From: JADJOY01 sp046331705 [NCBI: bacterium]
GTDB taxonomy: Bacteria > JADJOY01
Reading direction: 5' to 3'
DNA length: 64,000 bases
NCBI GenBank assembly: GCA_046331705.1
Contig: JAXLQJ010000028.1
Span: forward strand, 1-64,000
Shown here: piece by piece, positions 43,377 through 50,882 of the stretch
Position numbering within the stretch: the first letter of the stretch is position 1
How the letters are laid out: each line of letters begins with the position of its first letter
Translations under genes and position numbers: made by a program
The notes under the pieces: model-generated
The model's input: the letters and a program-made list of their open reading frames with translations, nothing else
Database searches by the model: none
Told to the model about the DNA's origin: nothing

Positions 43377-45397
43377 GGCTTCACCCACGTCGTCGTCGCC
43401 ATCACCGCCGGCGTCGCCATGCCGGTGTTCAGCCACGCATCCAGCAAGTTGATGCCGACGTTGGCGAGGAACGGATCCGTACGGTTGTTCGCGAAGCTCA
43501 CGAACTGGATGTATTCCCAGCTCGTGGGCTGGTAGTAGAGCGTGATCGTCGCCGTGGTCGCCGCGGGCGGCGGGTTGAGCGGCACGGTGTCCCAGTACTG
43601 ATACGCCCCGCCTGGCCCGGGGTTGCCGAACTGCGTCTCGGGCACCGGCAGTGCGTTGCGCTCGCGCGCCATGTCGTAGCTCATGCCGTAGGGCGGGATG
43701 CGGTTGTCGTGGGCGACCGTGTTGTTGAGCGCGAAATGGAAGGTCATGTAGCTGGTGCCCGGCGCCTGGTGGGCGAGATCGCCGAGCGTGTAGTTGGGCT
43801 GACCGCTGTTGCGATCGAAGCTCAGCACCAGCGACGGCGAGTAACCCATGCCGAGGAGCTGGCTCGCCCACTCCTGCGACATCGCCATCTGGATCTCGTA
43901 GATGCGGGTGTTGGTGCCCGAGAGATCCAGCAGCGTCTGCACCTGCACGTTCTGGCCGCCGATCACGGCGGTGATCGCGCCGTACTGACCGTCCTCGCGC
44001 AGCAGCGTTCCGCCGCCGTCGTACCACTTCATGTTGAGCCACATGCGGCGGCCTTCGGGATAGCCGGAGATGAGCTTGTGACCCGTGAGGTTGATGACGC
44101 GCAGCGTGTTGGTGTTGTTGTCCACGGCGAGCGCCGCGGCGTTCGACAGATTGGCGTAGACGCGCGTCTTGCCGTCGTTGAGCGCGTCCAGCTCCTCCTG
44201 GCCGAGCTCGTTGGCGCCGATCCGCAGCGTGCCCTTGGTCTTCATGTACTGGATGGCGTCCGGCACCCAGTAGTTGCCGCCGGTGAGGTCGTGGCGCGGC
44301 ATGTCCGTGTGCGGCGTGTGTCCCGGCAGCACGCAACCCGGAGTCACCAGCGGACGCATGTGGCAGGTCTGGCAGGTGTAGAAGCGCGGCTGGCCGTCGG
44401 CGTAGTCACCGCCGGACTGATCGTACGCGCGCTTGATGGCGCCTTGCTTCAGCTCGGCAGGCAACGTCGGATAGTCGAGCACACGCAGGTTGGCGAGCGC
44501 GCCGGACTTCCACTCCGAGAAGGTGCGCTCGACGATCCCGTACTGGTGCGGGAAGGTCTTGAACGCGGCCTTGGTCTCGACCGGCGCCCCGGGCACGCCG
44601 CTGAACGAGCCTGGGGGAAGCGGGATCTGCGCGCCGTTGTTGTGGGCCAGATCGCCGACCATGGGGTTCGAGACGTCGTGGCACGTGCCGCACATCTCGG
44701 CTTGACGGTGGTACTTGGACTTCTGGGCGCCATGCGCGCAGTCGGGCGGAGTGTAGGGGCCGAGTCGATTGAACGATGCGGCGAGCACCATCTGCGCCGC
44801 GCCGTAGTAGCCCTCGGGAGGATTGCCGCCGTCGTTGGCGATGAACGGCGGGTTCTGGATGCCCTCGATCTCCGACCCGTCCGGGTTGGTGAGCTTGTGG
44901 CAGATGTCACACTCGACGCCGAAGCCATCGTCGACGTCAGTCAGACCTTGGCCGTTGGTGGGGATGGCGCGGTTCTCGGCCCAGCCGGCCCCGGTGTGGC
45001 AGCGCATGCAGACGTTCCCGTAGCCCGGGAAGTCCTGCTCGGCGATCGCGAGCTGCCCCCAGAAGATCGGGTCGCGGCCCGAGTGCATCATCATGCTCCC
45101 GAGCGCCAGGTGGTACGGCTCGGTGGTCTTGTCCCAACCGCCGTGACAGCCCTTGCAGAGCCCAACCGGCTCGGTGGTGAAGCTCGGGAAGATCTCGCCT
45201 TGTTGCGTGCCAGGCATCTGCACGTCGGTGGGCACCACGGTATTCGCCGCGCGATTGGTGGCCGAGCCGCCGTTCGAGAACGCCGCCGCCAGGCCGACCG
45301 CGATCAACACCGTCGCCGCGATTCGGCCGCGCGTGGCGAGCGGCGCGAGCCGCCAGCGTCGCTGCCGTCCGGCGCCGTTCGTGGATTCATCCGCCAT
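43373..45397 (-). CDS. exported pentahaem cytochrome c
   Basis: 674 residues from the ATG at 45397, chosen over a GTG two codons upstream because GGAGAGG (complement of 45406-45412) lies 8 bases before it. One N-terminal helix (about 27-42) serves as signal or anchor. Five canonical CXXCH sites in order: CKGCH, CMRCH, CDICH, CGTCH and CQTCH, all within the first half. The C-terminal half contains GHKLISGYPEGRRMWL, related to the HxFP/WLEV beta-sandwich of the membrane cytochromes. Large gaps between haems contain further Cys (PPDCAHG, PGCVLPG) and His. Likely extracytoplasmic multihaem electron carrier or oxidoreductase. Directly coupled to the FG-GAP propeller gene. Confidence 0.85.
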   Translation of the reverse strand: MADESTNGAGRQRRWRLAPLATRGRIAATVLIAVGLAAAFSNGGSATNRAANTVVPTDVQMPGTQQGEIFPSFTTEPVGLCKGCHGGWDKTTEPYHLALGSMMMHSGRDPIFWGQLAIAEQDFPGYGNVCMRCHTGAGWAENRAIPTNGQGLTDVDDGFGVECDICHKLTNPDGSEIEGIQNPPFIANDGGNPPEGYYGAAQMVLAASFNRLGPYTPPDCAHGAQKSKYHRQAEMCGTCHDVSNPMVGDLAHNNGAQIPLPPGSFSGVPGAPVETKAAFKTFPHQYGIVERTFSEWKSGALANLRVLDYPTLPAELKQGAIKRAYDQSGGDYADGQPRFYTCQTCHMRPLVTPGCVLPGHTPHTDMPRHDLTGGNYWVPDAIQYMKTKGTLRIGANELGQEELDALNDGKTRVYANLSNAAALAVDNNTNTLRVINLTGHKLISGYPEGRRMWLNMKWYDGGGTLLREDGQYGAITAVIGGQNVQVQTLLDLSGTNTRIYEIQMAMSQEWASQLLGMGYSPSLVLSFDRNSGQPNYTLGDLAHQAPGTSYMTFHFALNNTVAHDNRIPPYGMSYDMARERNALPVPETQFGNPGPGGAYQYWDTVPLNPPPAATTATITLYYQPTSWEYIQFVSFANNRTDPFLANVGINLLDAWLNTGMATPAVMATTTWVKP

Positions 45398-45544
45398 CGT
45401 CACATCCTCTCCGGCGTACGCTCACCCGAGCGTGGCTGCCGCGAGCCGCGCGTGCGCTCTCGGGGCCTGCCGCAATGCGATTTAGAACGACGTTCGAGGT
45501 TCCCACGTTCGCTAGTTCGCGTGCAACCGGCTCCCTCGGCGGCC

Positions 45545-45588
45545 GAGCGTCGGCGGGGTTGTTCCCGGCTCCGCGCCACCTGTAGGCT
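45545..45588 (+). promoter_or_regulatory. repeated upstream element plus promoter-like sequence
   Basis: GAGCGTCGGCGGGGTTGTTC (45545-45564) contains TTGTTC as a -35-like hexamer; after 18 bp TAGGCT (45583-45588), preceded by TG, can act as an extended -10. It points to the CSLREP gene at 45649. A near copy of the 20-mer occurs at 48897-48917 upstream of the arylsulfotransferase gene. Confidence 0.35.
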
Positions 45589-45637
45589 CGAAGGATGCGC
45601 GCGCGGCGACTCGGGCGCGCGAGACGTTCACCCGCGC

Positions 45638-45644
45638 GGGAGGG
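45638..45644 (+). promoter_or_regulatory. ribosome binding site GGGAGGG
   Basis: Four bases before the ATG at 45649. It decides that start over an ATG 54 bases upstream, which would add an Arg-rich leader ahead of the signal peptide. Confidence 0.55.
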
Positions 45645-45648
45645 ATGC

Positions 45649-47187
45649 ATGGTGTCGTGTGAGAAAGGTCTCCATTGGGCTCGTGTGATCTCGATCACCG
45701 CGTTGCTCGCGACGGGCACCGCCTCGCTTCCCGCCGGTGCGACGGTGATCACGGTCGACTCGCCCGCCGACGATCTCGGGCTCGGGCCCAACGGGAACTG
45801 CACGCTGCGTGAGGCACTGCGCGCCGCGAACACCAACGCGCCTGTCGACGGGTGCCCAGCGGGAACGGTCGGCGTGGTGGCGACCGATACCATCACCCTC
45901 CCCGCCGGCACGTACGTTCTCACCGCGGCAGGGCGATACGAGGATCAAGGGCTCACGGGCGACCTCGACGTGTTCGACAAGGTCCAGATCGCTGGCGCCG
46001 GCCAGGCGAGCACCGTGGTGGACGCGGCGGGAATCGATCGCGTCTTCCACCTGCGCGGCACCACGGTCGGCCTCTCGAACCTCACGCTGCGCGGCGGATC
46101 GGCGGTGGAGCACGGCCCCGAAGCTGGCGAGGAGCAGGCGCCGATGGGCGGCGGCCTCTTCGTGGAGTTCAACGCCGCCGTGACGCTCACCGACGTCACC
46201 ATCCAGGACAACGCGGCGCTCGATGGCGGCGGCATCCAGAACCTGGGCGGCACCATCGACGTGGTGCGCTGCACGATCACCGAGAACCTGGCGGAGCTCG
46301 ACCTCACGTTCACGGACTTCGAGAGCGGCTTCAGCGCGGGGATCGGCAACGACGGCCCCACGGCGGTGGTGCACGTCTCGGACTCGACGATCAGCGCGAA
46401 CACGGCGCGGCTCGGTGGTGGCGGGGTCAGCAACGCATTCTTCGGCCTGGGCGGATCGATGACGATCGCCGGCTCGACGATCCACGGGAACCTGGCGCTC
46501 GGCGCCGCCGCGAGCGGTTTCCCGTGGCCTCCCACGGGGGGCGCCGCAGGCGTGCTCAACGACGGACCGATGACGATCACGAACTCCACCATCAGCGGAA
46601 ACGTCGCCAATCCGTTCACCGTGCCGAGCTCCGGCGGCGGCATCATCACGGGCGGCGACACGACCGCGGCGGTGTTCACGATGACCAACTCGACGGTCAC
46701 CGGGAATCAGTCGTCGAGCGCGACCGCGCTCTTGGTGAACACCGGCACGGTGTCGCTCGCCAACAGCCTGCTGCAGGGCAGCTGCGGCTTTCTGGGCGCA
46801 ACCACCATGACGAGCTTGGGCGGCAACCTGGAGAGCCCCGGGAACGGCTGCCGCCTCACGCTCGCCTCGGACATCGTGAACGTCGCCGATCCGAAGCTCG
46901 GGCCGCTGGCCGCCAATGGCGGGCCCACCCCGACGCACGCGCTCCTCACCGGCAGCCCCGGGCTCGACAAGGCGCTCGCCGCGAATTGCCCCGCCACGGA
47001 CCAGCGCGGCACGGTTCGCCCCCAGCCCACCGCCGGCAAGTGCGACATCGGCGCTTACGAGAAGACGTCCACCGGCTGCGGCACGGGCAGCCCCGCGCTG
47101 GCGTTCTTTCCAGTGGCGTTGGTTCTCTCGAACCGGGCGCGATCGCGTCGCACGCGCGACGCATCCGTGGATCAGCGCGCGAGCTGA
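45649..47187 (+). CDS. CSLREP-domain beta-helix exported protein
   Basis: 512 residues. Signal peptide about 1-27 (WARVISITALLATGTASLPAGA), then a CSLREP motif (NGNCTLREALRAANTN) and a long right-handed beta-helix of repeated T/S/N/G-rich rungs such as SNLTLRGGSA, LTDVTIQDNAALDGGG, VSDSTISANTA and ITNSTISGNV. A conserved end segment is PLAANGGPTPTHALLTGSP...DQRGT...CDIGAYE, standard for this family. The C-terminus has STGCGTG, a hydrophobic stretch (PALAFFPVALVL) and SNRARSRRTRD, a weak Gly/Cys-helix-Arg anchor. A surface or secreted adhesin-like protein; no enzymatic residues. Its 3' end overlaps the convergent FG-GAP gene by 16 bp. Confidence 0.82.
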   Translation: MVSCEKGLHWARVISITALLATGTASLPAGATVITVDSPADDLGLGPNGNCTLREALRAANTNAPVDGCPAGTVGVVATDTITLPAGTYVLTAAGRYEDQGLTGDLDVFDKVQIAGAGQASTVVDAAGIDRVFHLRGTTVGLSNLTLRGGSAVEHGPEAGEEQAPMGGGLFVEFNAAVTLTDVTIQDNAALDGGGIQNLGGTIDVVRCTITENLAELDLTFTDFESGFSAGIGNDGPTAVVHVSDSTISANTARLGGGGVSNAFFGLGGSMTIAGSTIHGNLALGAAASGFPWPPTGGAAGVLNDGPMTITNSTISGNVANPFTVPSSGGGIITGGDTTAAVFTMTNSTVTGNQSSSATALLVNTGTVSLANSLLQGSCGFLGATTMTSLGGNLESPGNGCRLTLASDIVNVADPKLGPLAANGGPTPTHALLTGSPGLDKALAANCPATDQRGTVRPQPTAGKCDIGAYEKTSTGCGTGSPALAFFPVALVLSNRARSRRTRDASVDQRAS

Positions 47188-48719
47188 CCGCCCCGACGCC
47201 TGCGCGGCACGACCGTCCAGCTCACTGCGCGACGACGCGCGCGCAACGCGCGGGTCGCCAGCAGCAATCCGACCGCCACCACGACCGGGGCCATGCCCGT
47301 CGCCGCGCCCCGTCGCACCGCGGCGCAGCCGTGGTCGCAGACGTCGCCCAAGCCATCGTGGTCGGCGTCCGCCTGGTCCACGTTCGCGACCGTGGGGCAG
47401 TTGTCGAACTCGTCGGGGACCGAGTCGGAGTCGGCATCGTCGAGGGCGATCAGATAGGCCTTGCCGGCCTTGGGTGCGTACTGGTCCGAGCGCACCGCGG
47501 TGGCGACCATGAACCCGTGCCCCGCCACCACCGCGCCGAGGCTCTCGAGGGTGGAGCCGTCGATTCGCTTCGCCTCGGTCCACGTGGTTCCAGAGCGGTG
47601 ATAGAGGTACTCGGCGCCAGCGAGAGTCCCGCCCGCCGCATGCCCGGGAGCGGCGACGATGGCGGTATCCCCCACCAGGGCACCGTACGTGCCGTAGACG
47701 TCGAGCTCGGCGCCCTCGCTCGGCAGCAGCTTCACGGTCTGCGTCCACGCGCCGTTCGGCTGCCGATCGAAGACGTAAGCGGCGCCAGCGTCGAGCGCCA
47801 CGTTGTCCACGCGCCGCGAGCCGATCAGCACCCGGTCGCCATCGAGGCTCACGAACTGGCCGAAGCGCCCTTGGGTCTCTGCGTCGTTCGCCGTCATCCG
47901 CGCCATCTGCACCCACTGTCCGTTCTGCAGCTCGAAGATGAACGCCGAGCCGTTCTGCTGAAGCGGATCGTCGGCGAGGTGGGCACCGATCGCCATGCGG
48001 GTTCCCGACGCATCGATCGAGATCGTCTCGCCGAAGTGCCACTGGAAGCGTTCGACGGGAACGAGCGTCTGGGTCTGGGTCCAAACCCCGTTGGTGCGCT
48101 GGAAGACGTAAGCCGTGGAGATCCAGAACGCGCCCACGACCAGCATGTCGCCGTGCAGCGCGAGCGAGTAGCCGAAATAGTCGCCGATCGCGCTCTCCGC
48201 GGGCTGCAGCCGCGCCGTCTGCGTCCACTGACCCGCGTTCTTCTCGTAGACGTAGACCGCGCCGGGATAGTTGGTCGGCGGGCTGGGGCGCGGCTCCGGC
48301 CGCGCCGGACCGCTTCCGCCGACCACGATCGTGTTGCCGTCCACTCCGATGCCGTTGCCGAACCATTGGTCGATCTGGGGATCGGACGGATGCAGCTCGG
48401 CGGTCTGCGTCCACTTCGAGCCGCTTCGCTCGTAGACGAACGCCTTGCCCGGACCGGGGCTCCCCGCGATCGACGACATGATCGCGCCGACCACGATGAT
48501 GTTGCCGTCCGGGTCCATCGTGACCGTCTGCCCGAACATGTCGCCGAGCTGCGCCGGATCGCCGTGCAGCTCCGCCCAGGGCGATTGGACCGCCGCGCGC
48601 GCCCGTCCCGCCGTGAAGAGCATCGCCGCGACCACCCACGCTGCGCGCGAGGCCCGGTGAAGATGATTTTTGTTCTCAGCGAAGCACGATCGTCCATGTG
48701 CGCGGGCACTGGGTACCAT
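47172..48719 (-). CDS. exported beta-propeller protein with type-3-like Ca repeat and C-terminal anchor
   Basis: 515 residues from the ATG at 48719. The signal peptide ends near AGRARA. It is built of seven or so FG-GAP-like repeats of the form FGxxVxxDGDxxxVGA...GxAYVF (GDMFGQTVTMDPDGN, DYFGYSLALHGD, RFGQFVSLDGDRVLIGS). After the propeller is a thrombospondin type-3-like Ca-binding segment (DADSDSVPDEFDNCP...DADHDGLGDVCD). The tail is HGCAAVRRG, a hydrophobic helix (MAPVVVAVGLLLATRAL) and RARRR, like MYXO-CTERM anchors, with a further basic extension. AGGAG (complement of 48726-48730) lies 6 bases before the start. Probably a surface-displayed binding protein. Divergent from the arylsulfotransferase-like gene. 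Confidence 0.8.
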   Translation of the reverse strand: MVPSARAHGRSCFAENKNHLHRASRAAWVVAAMLFTAGRARAAVQSPWAELHGDPAQLGDMFGQTVTMDPDGNIIVVGAIMSSIAGSPGPGKAFVYERSGSKWTQTAELHPSDPQIDQWFGNGIGVDGNTIVVGGSGPARPEPRPSPPTNYPGAVYVYEKNAGQWTQTARLQPAESAIGDYFGYSLALHGDMLVVGAFWISTAYVFQRTNGVWTQTQTLVPVERFQWHFGETISIDASGTRMAIGAHLADDPLQQNGSAFIFELQNGQWVQMARMTANDAETQGRFGQFVSLDGDRVLIGSRRVDNVALDAGAAYVFDRQPNGAWTQTVKLLPSEGAELDVYGTYGALVGDTAIVAAPGHAAGGTLAGAEYLYHRSGTTWTEAKRIDGSTLESLGAVVAGHGFMVATAVRSDQYAPKAGKAYLIALDDADSDSVPDEFDNCPTVANVDQADADHDGLGDVCDHGCAAVRRGAATGMAPVVVAVGLLLATRALRARRRAVSWTVVPRRRRGGQLAR

Positions 48720-48837
48720 CGGAAGCTCCTGGACCGTGCCTGACCAGCCGGACGCGGTGTGACGATCGGGTGAAACGACGAGACGAGGGAATTTGATCGT
48801 AGCTCCGCCACGGCTCGACGCGCCAGGCCGCAACCAG

Positions 48838-48917
48838 GAGCGTCGGCGGGCTCATTCCGACGCGCCGCGTCGGCCGCGCGCGCCGCGCGAGCGTCCGAGC
48901 GTCGGCGGGAGTTGCTC
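48838..48917 (+). repeat. two copies of a GAGCGTCGGCGGG intergenic element
   Basis: GAGCGTCGGCGGG at 48838-48850 and, 59 bp later, at 48897-48909, where it continues to GAGTTGCTC like the copy at 45545. The second copy ends 59 bp before the arylsulfotransferase start at 48976. It contains TTGCTC, possibly a -35 hexamer, with GAGAGT 18 bp later as a poor -10. Confidence 0.4.
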
Positions 48918-48975
48918 GCGAGACGAGTCTCCTGAGAGAGTCGTTCTCATGACTCCGCCTCGAAGGGAACCCCAC

Positions 48976-50781
48976 ATGCAACCGCTTTCGTCTCCGGCGG
49001 GCTCGCCGGCAACGCCAGAGATCGCCCGCCGCCGCTTGCTCGGGCTGGTGTTGATGGCACTTCCGCTGTCGCTGGCGTGCCATCAAGTGACCTCGGTCAC
49101 ACCAAACCCAGCGACGCCGCAGCAAATCGTCCGGATCGCGGGCTCGGGCTTCGGCGCCCAGCCCCAGACGGGCGATCAGGTGACGCTCGACGGTCAGGTG
49201 CTCGAGGTCGTCGCGTGGGCGGACAAGGAGATCCAGGCTCGCCTTCCGTACGGCAAGATCAGCGGCAGCTACCCCTTGGTGGTGCGGAGGCTGAACGCGG
49301 ACTCGTCGCCGATCCAGCTCGCGATCACCCCGGGCAACGCCAACTTCATGGCGAATCTGAGCCTCACGGTGAATCCCAAGAACCACTTATCTTGGTTCGT
49401 GGAGTTCGACACCGCGCACCCATCCACCGCGTCCGCGACCATCGCCAGCGCGGCCGGGACGTTCGCGGTGCCGAGCCAGGGCATCGCCTCCACGGTCGGC
49501 GGCTCCCATCACCGCGTGGTGATCCTGGGCCTGCGGGTGGACACCGACCACACGGTGCGCGTGACCGCCGACGACGGCGCGAGCTCGATCGACGCCACCG
49601 TGCCCATCCACCCAGCACCCCTGCCGACGGATTTCCAACCGCCCATCCAGACGCTCGTCAGCGAGCCCGCGTCGATGGCGCCCGGCTACACGATGTTTCC
49701 GGCCCACACCGGCAGCGACCTCAACAACCCGGTGGGCAACATCTACATCGTCGACAGCGCCGGAAAGCTCGTCTGGTACCACGTGGTGCAGAGCAAGATC
49801 GACGACGTCGAGTACCTCTCGAACGGGCACGTGCTCTACGCAAGCCACGGCACGATCATCGAGATCGACATGCTCGGCAACGAGATCCGTCGCTACACCG
49901 CCGCCGACATCGGCGTACCCGCGCTGCACCACATGGTCACCGAGCTGCCCAACGGCAACCTGGTGACGCTCTACCCGGACATGCGCGTGATCGGCGGATA
50001 TCCGGGGAACGTGAGCTACAAGGTGGTCGCCGACGGCATCGCCGAGTTCACCCGCGACGGTCATCCGGTGCGGCTCTATCCGCTCTGGGATTACCTCGAT
50101 CCCTACCGGATCATCGATCAGCTCGGCTGGGTGATCCCCGTGTGGCCCGACATCTTCGGCGCCGACTCCCGCACGCTCACCGGCGCCAACGGCGTCGTCT
50201 ACGACCCCAGCGACGACTCGTTCCTGGTCTCGATGCGCCAGCAAGACATCGTGCTCAAGGTCAGCCGCGCCACCGGCGAGCGCAAGTGGGTCCTGGGCCA
50301 GGATTGGGCGGGGAGCACCGGCGACGACGATTGGCCCTACCTGACGCTGGTCGGGCCCGGATTGCTACCCATCCACCAGCACGCGCCCAACCTGCTGCCC
50401 GACGGGCACCTGATGCTCTACGACAACGGCAACTCGCGGCAGCTTCCCGAGTTCTCGAGGCCGGTCGAGTACGCGATCGATGGTGCCAACCTCACGGTCT
50501 CCGAGGTGTGGTCGTGGGTGGATCCCGCCTACGACCCGCCGCTCTTCTCGATCTTCACCGGCGACGCCGATCGGCTCGGCAACGGCAACGTGCTGGTCAG
50601 CGATACGGGGTTGTGGGACGACTACCCGTTCGGGCTGCGGTGGATCCGCTTCGCCGAGGTCCGCCCGGCGGACGATCACAAGGTCTGGGAGATCCAGGTG
50701 AGAGGAATCGGCGTCTCCTGGACGGGCTACAACGGCAAGCGAATCCCCACGCTCTACGCCGGCTTCGCCGCCGCCCAGTAA
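48976..50781 (+). CDS. arylsulfotransferase (ASST)-like exported protein with IPT/TIG domain
   Basis: 601 residues from the ATG at 48976; an in-frame ATG at 48949 is possible. A basic RRR plus hydrophobic LLGLVLMALPLSLAC forms a signal peptide; the Cys may be lipidated, although SLAC is not a canonical lipobox. An IPT/TIG immunoglobulin-like domain (TSVTPNPATPQQIVRIAGSGFG) is followed by an ASST-type beta-propeller. Motifs resembling ASST catalytic strands: LHHMVTELPNGNLVTL, and IHQHAPNLLPDG followed by MLYDNGNSR. Classical ASST transfers sulfate between phenols in the periplasm using an active-site His. The His-rich positions are compatible, but many family members are uncharacterised, so activity is uncertain. 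Confidence 0.78.
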   Translation: MQPLSSPAGSPATPEIARRRLLGLVLMALPLSLACHQVTSVTPNPATPQQIVRIAGSGFGAQPQTGDQVTLDGQVLEVVAWADKEIQARLPYGKISGSYPLVVRRLNADSSPIQLAITPGNANFMANLSLTVNPKNHLSWFVEFDTAHPSTASATIASAAGTFAVPSQGIASTVGGSHHRVVILGLRVDTDHTVRVTADDGASSIDATVPIHPAPLPTDFQPPIQTLVSEPASMAPGYTMFPAHTGSDLNNPVGNIYIVDSAGKLVWYHVVQSKIDDVEYLSNGHVLYASHGTIIEIDMLGNEIRRYTAADIGVPALHHMVTELPNGNLVTLYPDMRVIGGYPGNVSYKVVADGIAEFTRDGHPVRLYPLWDYLDPYRIIDQLGWVIPVWPDIFGADSRTLTGANGVVYDPSDDSFLVSMRQQDIVLKVSRATGERKWVLGQDWAGSTGDDDWPYLTLVGPGLLPIHQHAPNLLPDGHLMLYDNGNSRQLPEFSRPVEYAIDGANLTVSEVWSWVDPAYDPPLFSIFTGDADRLGNGNVLVSDTGLWDDYPFGLRWIRFAEVRPADDHKVWEIQVRGIGVSWTGYNGKRIPTLYAGFAAAQ

Positions 50782-50814
50782 CGCGACGATCGGCGACGCG
50801 CGATTCGAGTCGGG

Positions 50815-50854
50815 CGCAGACCTCGGCCGCGTCGTCGGCGCGGCCGGGTCTGCG
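50815..50854. terminator. bidirectional stem-loop terminator
   Basis: CGCAGACCTCGGCCGC (50815-50830) pairs with GCGGCCGGGTCTGCG (50840-50854): 15 bp with one bulged T and a 9-base loop. It lies between the convergent arylsulfotransferase-like and MopE/beta-helix genes. No T-run, but a smaller hairpin (GTTCCG/CGGAAC, about 50854-50876) follows. The strongest stem in the window's intergenic DNA that I noticed. Confidence 0.6.
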
Positions 50855-50882
50855 TTCCGGAGGCTTCCGACGGAACCCCGGC

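Noticed and set aside
45628-48639. Long - strand frame of about 1,000 codons across two surface-protein genes
   Set aside because: Spans genes on both strands in a different frame and has shadow composition; no domain visible.
48976-49080. Lipoprotein signal on the arylsulfotransferase-like protein
   Set aside because: The Cys follows SLA, which is not a standard lipobox; kept only as a possibility.
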